A stretch of DNA of 64,000 nucleotides, taken from Diorhabda sublineata. Taxonomy: Eukaryota; Arthropoda; Insecta; Coleoptera; Chrysomelidae. Below are positions 1-12,100 of this stretch, piece by piece (within the stretch, counting starts at the first letter, position 1; each line of letters begins with the position of its first letter). The stretch is taken from positions 2,180,187 to 2,244,186 of the forward strand of contig NC_079474.1 of the NCBI RefSeq assembly GCF_026230105.1, written 5' to 3'. The notes under the pieces were generated by a model. It worked only from the letters and a program-made list of their open reading frames with translations. It was not told the DNA's origin and did not search any database. The position numbers and the translations under genes are program-made.

Positions 1-544
1 ATGAAATTGATAAAAAAAAAGATAAATAAATCAAATAACTGTTAAAACTTTACGTTCTTAATTATAATTAGTAAAATGAAAGCCGTAGGACGATGACAGA
101 TAATCCTAACCTAACCTTGTTTATCGAGAAAAAAAATATCACGAAGGTTAATAATAACAAAAACAAGATTTGTGTTGATTCAATAAAATATTCAAATTGA
201 ATTTAATCACTTGGAACGATCCCATTTAGAGCGTAAATTCTGATGTAAACGTGTCAAAACTTCAACGTATGATTTTAGTGGCAGATGCGGAGAACTGAAT
301 GATAATCTTAATACGTATTATGACATCGAAAGGTGATTAAATCAATCAGGTTCACATTGACGTAGAATTTATTATTAAACGACGAACAACATGAATTTCT
401 AACTATAAAAACAAGAAAACAAAACTCAATCATATCACATTTTGATCCCAACAGTGAATAAATGTTTAAACGTATTGTATACGAGGACCGTCCCAGAAGT
501 ACTTGGCCCAATAAAGAAAACACAAAAATTTTTTAGCATAATTT

Positions 545-640
545 CCATTTAGCTCCGTATATTTTTTCCATCGATGTTCAATAACTTCTTATATAATCCA
601 TGGGGGCCAAATCTGGCGAATTTACGGCATGAGAAAGCAA
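545..640 (-). mobile_element. possible mariner-like transposase relic
   Basis: Read on the minus strand, this stretch encodes NSPDLAPMDY followed at once by a stop. That resembles the SPDLAPxDY signature around the last catalytic acidic residue of mariner-family transposases. Flanking frames are full of stops. No terminal repeats are visible, so it would be an old, dead fragment. The match rests on about ten residues and could be chance. Confidence 0.3.
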
Positions 641-1065
641 TTTAAACTTTGGTTTATTAATTTTTGCAATAACAGTGCATTATCTTTTTCTTTTTAGCCG
701 TTTTTGCTTGATTTATTCGCTCAAACGTTGATAGTTTTTCCTTTTACAAGATAGACAATGGAAATTATCCCACGCTTATCCCTAAAAACCGACGCCGCGA
801 CTTTATCTCAAGGTCATATCAAGTACTTCTTGAACCATCCTCGTATTACGTTTCACGTATTATATACACGATGAAAATAGAACAATTAAATATTTATATT
901 AAAATAAACAAGACTTGACTTGTAAAAAAATTCATTGTTTCTGGTTTTTTTAAATAAGTGGATTTAAAAATTTATTTTATACACACAAATAACAATAAAT
1001 TGATTTTTGTCGACCAATTCATGCTAGTTTTGCTTATTTCTATTGTTTTTTACTAAAATTTCAAT

Positions 1066-1266
1066 ATATACAGGGTGAATCACCTAAAACATTGTGCTAC
1101 AACAAAAATTTTCAAACTGAAAAATGAAATTATTTTTTATACACATCGTATAATTGAACTACTACTGACCTTTCGAATAATGTATTACAAGATTCACATT
1201 TTATTAACAAAAATATTTATATTTTAGTAATTTTCAAAATAATGAATTTACCCACACTGTATACAA
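1066..1266. mobile_element. short TACAGGG-ended MITE-like element
   Basis: The left end reads TATACAGGGTG and the right end, reverse complemented, TATACAGTGTG. About 200 bp of AT-rich sequence without coding capacity lies between them. The ends resemble those of the foldback element at 3779-4844. It is probably a small non-autonomous member or relic of that family. Target-site duplications were not clear. Confidence 0.3.
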
Positions 1267-3097
1267 TTAGTTGTTGCTTCACGTATTCTCATTATTGAAT
1301 ATTTTCTATAGTCACATTGTGTTTCACATTAAAACTATTTTCATAATTGAATTTGTTTTTATCAAAAACGATAATTTGATGTTTACACTCCCATTTAGAT
1401 ATAATAGATAATTATTAAAGTGAATATCATGTAAACACGTTCGTTCATATTACATACAGGCAGCCATGACACCCCGCTTAATTAGGTTGAAGTTGTACGG
1501 ACGACCCTGATTGGTTGGTGATTGTCGCTACTGATTGGAGCAGTACACACAAATGGCGCGCCATTTAAACTATTAATAATTCAATATAGATATTTAAAAC
1601 TGTGTTTTAAAGATCAAATGTTGATAAATTATGTGGTTATATGAAAAATAATAAGTTATTGAATAAAAATTATGTGTTTTAAGTTCCAATTTTAGGTTTC
1701 TACTGCTGATTAATAATAATTCATTATAAAAAACTCGTTTTTTGTATTATTTTTGCTTATAACTTTAGAAATAATGAAACAATGGTGATGTTTCGAAAAA
1801 GGATTGGTAGAAAATGAAAAAATCTAACAAATGAGATGTCGAACGGATTATCACGTCATGAGAAAATAAAAAAAACTAGAAAATTCCGTATTTTTCTTAG
1901 AAAACTCATAGCTTCGTCATTGTTTTGAGGTACAATGGTAAATTTTTTGGAAAGATACAAACTACAAAGGACTATATACAAAATGGAAGAGCGATTGGTC
2001 AAAGTATGCTCTACGTTTGATAGGTAAAAAAAATATAAATATACCCAACATACTTCAGATAACAATTAAAACAATTCGTTGGTATTTTATGTAAAAACAT
2101 ATGCATTCGAGTGCTGATAATTATGTTTATTGACGTTGTTATCTACTGATCTGATTTTTTTTTCGTCTCAAGGCGACCCGATGATAGAAAATCTGCAAAT
2201 AACCACTAACAGTTACCAAATCAACGTTAATGCGCATGTAAACTTGATTTCATGGCATTTCATTTCCTTCCCATTGTTAATATTAATTTTAAGGAATTAT
2301 AAAACAATCCGGCAACGTCGCAACCAGTAGCGAGAATCTCGCTTATATATAACAGTTATAAACAGATAAATTATCTCGTATTGATTAAATTAACGTATTT
2401 AACCCTTAGAGGATAGACAATTTTTATAATTGGTTCAAATTATTAATTCAAAAGTCAATTTTTTAATCACATACCAAAAAAAAACAACGCAAATATTAAT
2501 AGAGTAGCTAACCATAAGCGTTTTTCGGAATTTGCCCCTGCAAAGTAGACAACCGGCTATACGAAACGCTGTACGGGTTGCCTCCGTTGTTCTATTTTGT
2601 TCAAGACAATAATAACACGGGCAACAAGATGAACATCAACCATAATATTATATATTTCGTAATTAGAAAGTATTGACCCTCGGACAACAATTTAATTCAC
2701 ATTTTACGCACTTATCACTATCTAAACTGTATTCACGAACAGTTAATTATGCGTATATTTCTTTGAATCTATTGCAGTAATAATTAAAGTTTAGTATACG
2801 TAGAGCAAATACGAGGGTTACTACAAAAGTAAAACTTGAATAGCAAGAAAATAAGTAAAAACTGACTACAGCTTTTGGATGATGAAGCAGATATATGTCT
2901 TCAAGTATATACATTATAATTAACTCGAAAACGGTCAAAAATACTGATTTGTTTGATAATTTTAATGTAGGCATACTTATAACAAAAGATTTTATCTTAT
3001 TCAAAACTCATTGTCATATATATATATAAACAGATCAGATTATTAATTATCAAACCGAAAATATTTTAATAGCCAGTTAATTTGTGTGGTTGCTGAA

Positions 3098-3179
3098 ATG
3101 GCGATTTCAGGATTCCAATCGTTTCGTATTACCGTAGAAATTCCTCTTTTGCTTTTGACATATTCTATTATGGTACAAA
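3098..3179 (+). CDS. transporter exon 1
   Basis: Begins with ATG and encodes MAISGFQSFR plus the start of the first membrane span. It ends before GTAAGT in phase 1. The next exon completes an AAG codon. Confidence 0.75.
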
Positions 3180-6100
3180 GTAAGTATATTTTTTTATTTA
3201 ACTAAAGAAATCTTGTACAGGGTGTCGTCATAAAGTTTTAAAGTTTTATAAAAGATTTTGCTTACACAATTTTCATTTGTATACCACAATAATAAAGAGT
3301 GACTCATACTGTTGATTAATTTTATAGCCCATATCAAATTAAACGTGTATCTATACTAAAAACTTGATTTTTATAATTGAATACCAACAAAAAAATTACA
3401 AAAAAGATCTTCCACGTCCAGTTGCAGCTAGGCCATCTTTGATACAAACACAGGACAAGTCCAAACGTACGAAAAAGAAGAAGAAGACCTCCGGGTGCAG
3501 TTCGAGTTTTCTAGAAGTTCTGATTTCAATTTAATATTCAATAGAATATAGCTAAAACATTAAAGTATACAGAAAAATGGTTGTTTCACTAAAAATAATC
3601 ATCATAAACGCAGGATATTGAATTTAATACCTCGTAGAAGTAAATCATATATGGATGACGTCACAACCAGTCGCCATATTAATTGGGGGAGATGAACATT
3701 ATGTTATTTACATTAAAATTATCATTAGTAGAATTATTTTATTATACTCGATGCTTCAAAAGACGTTACTCGAAATACTATACAGGGTGTCCCACGACGA
3801 GTTAAAACTATCTGTATATGGCAAAATACTTATAGTAAAATCAAGAAAATTTCTACGTTTCCGGATACGATATTTTTAACTAAAATATTTTCAAAGATGG
3901 CCGACTTCCGGTTCTACCGGATATCGACTGAAACTTTGTTATTTTAAATGGAACACACTGTATATTAATACATATTTGAAATCTACGTAAAATTTTAGTA
4001 TACTTTTGTCTAAAAACTTTTTTCGAAAAATTCATAATTTTTGAGTTATTAATTTTTTTGTAAAAAATTTAACCCTTATAAATTATTTTTTTAACAGGAT
4101 AACTTTAAAAATATGAAAATGGTTTCTGTTTGGTTGCTTTTAGCAAAGTCAGACGTATTTGAACGTATGTTGAAAAACTTTTTATTTTATACAGGGTTTG
4201 TATAAAAAGTGCTCAAAGTTTAACTTCATAAATATCAAATTTACAAAAAACATTTAATATCTGGATAATGGTAAGATTTAAATATAGGAAAGTATACATG
4301 AATTTGCCTCATTTTTTACCCCTGAATGCATTAAAATAGAAAAAACTGGGTGTTTCTATTTAAAAAAATTAAAAAATTTGATATTTATGAAGTTAAACTT
4401 TGAACACTTTTTATACATACCCTGTATAAATTGAAAAAATTTACAACATAGATTCAAATGCGTCTGATCTTGCTAAAAGCAAACGAATAGAAACCATTTT
4501 CATATCTTTAAGGGTATCGTCGTAAAAAAATAATTTATAAGGGTCAAAGTTTTTACAAAAAAATTAATAACTCAAAAAATACGCATTTTTCGAAAAACGT
4601 TTTTAGACAAAAGTATTCTAAAATTTGACGTAAATTTCAAAAATGTATCAATATACAGGGTATTCTATTCAAAATAACAAAGTTATAGTCGACTTCCTGT
4701 AGAATCGGAAGTCGGCCATCTTTGAAAATATTTTAGTTAAAAAGATCGTATTTGATAACCCAAACTTGGAAATTTTCAAGATTTTAATATAAGTATTTTG
4801 CCTTATACAGATAGTTTTAACTAATCGTGGGACACCCTGTATATGTCTATCTTCGGCTATACCACCAAATATTATTTCAAAGATGCGTGTAATTGTTTCA
4901 AAACGTAGTTTTTTATAAAATCTTTTTATTTATGATATTTTACAGTAGTTATACGTCACAATAAAATATTTGAAATATTGATAATAAATTACCAATTAAT
5001 CTGATTATATCTATTGTTTGATAGTACTTTAATAACAAGATTTAATTCATAATTTTAATCAATTCAACGTAATCAGATCGCTAAGGAATATTAGAAATAT
5101 TTCGATAGCTAATTTATCTCGAGCCGTGTACTGTTTAAGTAAATCTGGCAACATCACAATCATGCACTATAATGTAAAATCTGCTTTGTATATATTTTAG
5201 CATTAAGAAATTTAGAGGTTATATAGGGATAATCATCGTGATTTGAAATATGTTAATCATCACGTATTTTCTTTGTTTTTTATCGTTACTTTTATTTTTT
5301 TTTATTTTCTTATGACGTCAATCGTTACGTATTTAGAGTTTCCTTTATTTCTATTTATTACTTTTGTGTTTTTTGTCAAAAAACCGTTGGCCTATCAATT
5401 CTAATATTGGGTAAAGTAAAACAAAATCACTTTTTTACCTAACGTCGTATTTTAAATAAATTTGCTGAAACTAGCAAATACGAATTAAGTATTTGTATAT
5501 TTAAGTGTTCATGCAAAAGAAACACGGATGGTAAACTCGGTAGTGCATGCGTTTCAGCATTCGTCATTAAATCTTTTTCGACGGCGTTGCCAGACTTACA
5601 GAAACCATATAAGCTATAGGAGATATTATGATATTAAAATTATACGTTTTTTTAGAGGCCCTATATACGAATCTCAGCATATACCGAACTTGTTACACTA
5701 TACTAGACTATCCCAAGGAAAATTGTTCCCAACTAGGAAACGAAGACAACAATATGACAGAATTGTTAGAACCGAAAGTTCAACCGACCGTAAATCACAT
5801 AAATATGGTCCAAAGTACGATACAATCAACAATTCCTTTATTTATTTGTATATACGTCGGATTATGGTCCGACAGATTCGGAAGGAAGCCATTTTTGATA
5901 GCCTCGCTCGCAGGTATGTACGAATATACGAGGGTGAGTCTCGGTAAAGATTCTAAAACACGATTTCTGCGAGTTTATTTCAAAACTAATCGAAATATGA
6001 TATTTTTGGTTAATTGAGAAGAGTGGTCTGTTTATAAGCTTCCTAAAAGTAGAAAAAAAAATGTTTTTGACGAAATAAGATGTATTTAAAATATAAAAAT

Positions 6101-9100
6101 GCTTCTCCAATCGTTTTCAGTGCTAATAAATCGAAACGTTTCGATCTAAACATTATTATAATGCCATTTTTGATAGCCTCGCTCGCAGGTGTGTACGAAT
6201 ATACGAGGGTGAGTCTCGGTAAAGTTTCTAAAACACGATTTCTGCGAGTTTATTTCAAAACTAATCGAAATATGATATTTTTGGTTAATTGAGAAGAGTG
6301 GTCTGTTTATAAGCTTCCTAAAAGTAGAAAAAAAAAATGTTTTTGACGAAATAAGATGTATTTAAAATATAAAAATGCTTCTCCAATCGTTTTCAGTGCT
6401 AATAAATCGAAACGTTTCGATCTAAACATTATTATAATGCCATTTTTGATAGCCTCGCTCGCAGGTGTGTACGAATATACGAGGGTGAGTCTCGGTAAAG
6501 TTTCTAAAACACGATTTCTGCGAGTTTATTTCAAAACTAATCGAAATTTTATTTATAATACGATATTTTTGGTTAATTGACTGGAATGGTCTGTTTATAA
6601 GCTTGCTAAAAGTAGAAAAAAAATGTTTTTGACGAAATAAGATGTATTTAAAATATAAAAATGCTTCTCCAATCGTTTACAGTGCTAATAAATCATTATT
6701 ATAATGTTTTGTTACTTAAATGACATTATTATCGTTGCTTTTACTTCCAAACTATAAATAAACTCTAAACGAATTGCATCTTAAATTGATTTTAGTCAAT
6801 TTTACTGACGATTTTGAAGAATTCATCCTCCCCGATATACCTGACTTTGGGAAAAACCAAAACCTTCTCCCTGCATTTTTTCCAAGCGCATATCTCGAGA
6901 CCGGGAAGAGATCAGACCTCGAACGCCGAGTTATGAACTTTGTTTAATGTGCTAAGCGCCCATATAGGTCTTATTATACCACACAACTCATAACAGACAA
7001 ACAGAAGACCCAGATGACATAATAAACAATGTTTTAGGGGCATTGGTTTCGGCAGCAGCAAATGTACTGATAGTTTATTTTGAGGATCTAACCACCTGGT
7101 GGTTTATCGCTAGTATGATGCCGTATGTATTGACAGGTGAAACTGGGGCTTTTATGCTTTTGGTCACTACATACATCGCAGACATCACCACCTCCGAACA
7201 AAGAGCATTGAGGTATAGTAATTCTATTTTTACTTAAAGGAGCAAAACAAATAGAGAAAAAATAATTATATTATAGTTAAATTCAGCAGTAACGGTTTGT
7301 TTAGGTACCAGAAACTCAGAGTTCTTGATCAAGCTCGTCGAAACGGCACTAATTTGACCTAGGGTCTCCACATATTTGTTTTTTCGGCGATTTCTTGAAC
7401 TGCAGTAACAAAAAAAAGTCAGTCGAAGTTGTACGCCATCTAGGATGTGACACTGACCTTGTTTTTCACCAGGAAGTCGATCCTGGCGAAAGCCAAGTGA
7501 GTGGCCACATTGTGGATGTGAAGTTTGCTCTACGACCTTTCCTTGTGTTTAAATTTTCGTTACATTCGGCAGTTTAGGTTCGTTTAGGTTCCAGAAACTC
7601 AGAGTTCTTGATCAAGCTCGTCGAAACGGCACTAATTTGACCTAGGGTCTCCACATATTTGTTTTTTCAGCGATTTCTTGAGCTGCAGTAACACAAAGAA
7701 GTCTGTCGAAGCAGTACGCCGTCTGATGTATGAAACTGACCTCGTTTTTCACCAGGAAGTCGATCCTGGCGAAAGCCAAGTGAGTGGCCACATTGTGGAT
7801 GTGAAGTTTGCTCTACGACCTTTCCTTGTGTTTAAATTTTCGTTACATTCGGCAGTTTAGGTTTGTTTAGGTACCAGAAACTCAGAGTTCTTGATCAAGC
7901 TCGTCGAAACGGCACTAATTTGACCTAGGGTCTCCACATATTTGTTTTTTAGGCGATTTCTTGAACTGCAGTAACAAAAAAAAGTCAGTCGAAGTTGTAC
8001 GCCATCTAGGATGTGACACTGACCTTTTTTTTCACCAGGAAGTCGATCCTGGCGAAAGCCAAGTGAGTGAGCACATTGTGGATGTGAAGTTTGCTCTACG
8101 ACCTTTCCTTGTGTTTAAATTTTCGTTACAATCGGCAGTTTAGGTTTGTTTAGGTACCAGAAACTCAGAGTTCTTGATCAAGCTCGTCGAAACGGCACTA
8201 ATTTGACCTAGGGTCTCCACATATTTGTTTTTTCAGCGATTTCTTGAGCTGCAGTAACACAAAGAAGTCTGTCGAAGCAGTACGCCGTCTGATGTATGAA
8301 ACTGACCTCGTTTTTCACCAGGAAGTCGATCCTGGCGAAAGCCAAGTGAGTGAGCACATTGTGGATGTGAAGTTTGCTCTACGACCTTTCCTTGTGTTTA
8401 AATTTTCGTTACATTCGGCAGTTTAGGTTCGTTTAGGTTCCAGAAACTCAGAGTTCTTGATCAAGCTCGTCGAAACGGCACTAATTTGACCTAGAGTCTC
8501 TACGTATTGTTTTTTCAGCGATTTCTTGAGCTGCAGTAACACAAAGAAGTCTGTCGAAGCAGTACGCCGTCTGATGTATGAAACTGACCTCGTTTTTCAC
8601 CAGGAAGTCGATCCTGGCGAAAGCCAAGTGAGTGGCCACATTGTGGATGTGAAGTTTGCTCTACGACCTTTCCTTGTGCTTAAATTTTCGTTACATTCGG
8701 CAGTTTAGGTTTGTTTAGGTTCCAGAAACTCAGAGTTCTTGATCAAGCTCGTCGAAACGGCACTAATTTGACCTAGAGTCTCTGCGTATTGTTTTTTCAG
8801 CGATTTCTTGAGCTGCAGTAACATAAAGAAGTCTGTCGAAGCAGTACGCCGTCTGATGTATGAAACTGACCTCGTTTTTCACCAGGAAGTCGATCCTGGC
8901 GAAAGCCAAGTGAGTGGGCACATTGTGGATGTGAAGTTTGCTCTACGACCTTTCCTTGTGTTTAAATTTTCGTTACATTCGGCAGTTTAGGTTTGTTTAG
9001 GTTCCAGAAACTCAGAGTTCTTGATCAAGCTCGTCGAAACGGCACTAATTTGACCTAGAGTCTCTGCGTATTGTTTTTTCAGCGATTTCTTGAGCTGCAG

Positions 9101-12100
9101 TAACATAAAGAAGTCTGTCGAAGCAGTACGCCGTCTGATGTATGAAACTGACCTCGTTTTTCACCAGGAAGTCGATCCTGGCGAAAGCCAAGTGAGTGGG
9201 CACATTGTGGATGTGAAGTTTGCTCTACGACCTTTCCTTGTGTTTAAATTTTCGTTACATTCGGCAGTTTAGGTTCGTTTAGGTTCCAGAAACTCAGAGT
9301 TCTTGATCAAGCTCGTCGAAACGGCACTAATTTGACCTAGAGTCTCTGCGTATTGTTTTTTCAGCGATTTCTTGAGCTGCAGTAACACAAAAAAGTCTGT
9401 CGAAGCAGTACGCCGTCTGATGTATGAAACTGACCTCGTTTTTCACCAGGAAGTCGATCCTGGCGAAAGCCAAGTGAGTGGGCACATTGTGGATGTGAAG
9501 TTTGCTCTACGACCTTTCCTTGTGCTTAAATTTTCGTTACATTCGGCAGTTTAGGTTTGTTTAGGTTCCAGAAACTCAGAGTTCTTGATCAAGCTCGTCG
9601 AAACGGCACTAATTTGACCTAGAGTCTCTGCGTATTGTTTTTTCAGCGATTTCTTGAGCTGCAGTAACATAAAGAAGTCTGTCGAAGCAGTACGCCGTCT
9701 GATGTATGAAACTGACCTCGTTTTTCACCAGGAAGTCGATCCTGGCGAAAGCCAAGTGAGTGGGCACATTGTGGATGTGAAGTTTGCTCTACGACCTTTC
9801 CTTGTGTTTAAATTTTCGTTACATTCGGCAGTTTAGGTTCGTTTAGGTTCCAGAAACTCAGAGTTCTTGATCAAGCTCGTCGAAACGGCACTAATTTGAC
9901 CTAGGGTCTCCACATATTTGTTTTTTAGGCGATTTCTTGAACTGCAGTAACAAAAAAAAGTCAGTCGAAGTTGTACGCCATCTAGGATGTGACACTGACC
10001 TTGTTTTTCACCAGGAAGTCGATCCTGGCGAAAGCCAAGTGAGTGGGCACATTGTGGATGTGAAGTTTGCTCTACGACCTTTCCTTGTGCTTAAATTTTC
10101 GTTACATTCGGCAGTTTAGGTTTGTTTAGGTTCCAGAAACTCAGAGTTCTTGATCAAGCTCGTCGAAACGGCACTAATTTGACCTAGAGTCTCTACATAT
10201 TTGTTTTTTCGGCGATTTCTTGAGCTGCAGTAACACAAAGAAGTCTGTCGAAGCTGTACGTTGTCCGATTGGCCGAGTGAACCGGCGCTTTGTCGTAGCG
10301 AAGTTTCAAAGTGTCTTGATGTCGTTGTACCTTCATCAACAACGATTTGTTCAGGTAGAAAAATTATCGGAATCCCAAGATTTCGAAATAAAAATGTACA
10401 AAAGTTTTTTGAAGCACTACGAAAGTCTCCACTGCATTACTTTCGAGCCACACCCCGTATTCTCGTCGATGTACCGTTGTTGCCAAGTTTGTTCTTTTTA
10501 AGAAAGTTTTTGTAAACATTTATAACCATAATCAGGATATTAAGTTGATTTTTGAACATAAAAAAAATATTTCCAATCAAATAGGTCGTTCTAATTTTTA
10601 GGTTAGCTCTTTTTGAAGTGATTTTTGGTTTGTCTTCAGTTTTTGGAAATTTTAGCGCTTCCTATTTATTTTATGCCACAAATTACGCAACTGTTTATTT
10701 AATCACTATGAGTTTGCTGGGATTCAGCCTTTTATATACGATATTTGTTTTACCGGAATCTCTGAAAGGAAATAAAGAGGTAGGGCCATTTGTTTTTCGT
10801 AAATAAATTCGAATTATTTCACGTTCTCGCCACTTTTATGGGAAATCTCACGAATTAACACACGCTTTTCCTCATTTTCATCATTTTAATCATCAACACA
10901 TGCGGTAAATCTGGTCTCAAACCATTTTTACCCCTCATTGGTTCTGTCTGTCTAACCATCTGGCTGTTTGCTTAATATTAAAGGCCGAAACCCATTAGCG
11001 CCACGCCACGCCACCCCACGCCAAGTGTCGAATATGATTTTCCATTTAAATCAATTTCCTGCGTACACAATCAGATCACATTTTCGACACTTGGTGTGGG
11101 GTGGCGTGGCGTGGGGTGGCGTGCTGCTTTTGGTTTCGGCCTTAGCACTAGTGAAAAATTGTCATTAATTCTTTGAAATTTAAGTCAATGGGAAGGCGTC
11201 GATTGTGTAGTTTTCATTTTTGTTTGCATTTGTAGGTACAAAATTCAAAAGAAAAAATCAAATTGACGAACGTGAAGGATTTAGTGAAAAACATTTTCAA
11301 AAAGAGACCGAACAATGGTAGAATCCATCTATTATCGATTCTTGGTATTATTTTATTACAGAATTTCACCATTGGAGAAATGACAGTACTGACTCTATTT
11401 TTGAGAGCCAAATTCTACTGGACATTATCGAAAATAACGTTAGTCAACAGTATTGCCAGTATTTTGAATATAATCGGTACTGTATTCAGTACTGTGGTTC
11501 TTCATAAGTTGCTCAAAATACAAGAATTTCCTCTAGTACTTCTAGCATCCATTTCGCACATTATATCCAATATACTTAGAGCCAATGCCACTAATGACAT
11601 ATATTTATACATATGTAAGTAGATTTATTATTTTTTTTTTCTCAATTAACCTCAAAAATATAGGTAACAGACGTTGATTATGTATAAATTGAGGTACTAT
11701 GTACAACGCGATCCTCGTCGGCCTTTCTTGCCGTCATACTGGGGATCCTCATCGTTTAGAGCTGATCCAGCTGCCACAGATCTTCGTTTTCAATTTTAAA
11801 CGTTTCCAGGTGTAGTAATCTGGAGACCCCTAATGTCTCACACTTCGAGAGAACGTGGATGGAGTTTCTGAGCAACAGAATCCGCCAAGTCCGATGTCTT
11901 CAGGTGTCCAGACAGGACTCCTGTTAGAGCAGATCTTCTCTGGTTACATTTCCTTCTCTTTTCCATTCGAGGATCGTCTCCAATGGACTCATGGCGCGTT
12001 TCCCAAAATATTTTCAAGTTACGAACATAGAGAAAAGTCGTCGGGAGCTAAATCCAGCGAAAACGTCGGAGCAGCGATGATTTTCGTTACGTGTTTGGAC

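Larger units (their letters stand above)
1..3097. other. 5' flank of the transporter gene, no gene recognised
   Basis: AT-rich DNA with only short, low-complexity open frames. A mariner-like relic lies near 545-640 and a small element with TACAGGG-type ends near 1066-1266. The short GGCGCGCC-containing patch near 1555-1565 is the only GC-rich spot. I see no exon, tRNA or other RNA gene. The promoter of the downstream transporter should lie in the last part of this stretch, but no core element stands out. Confidence 0.5.
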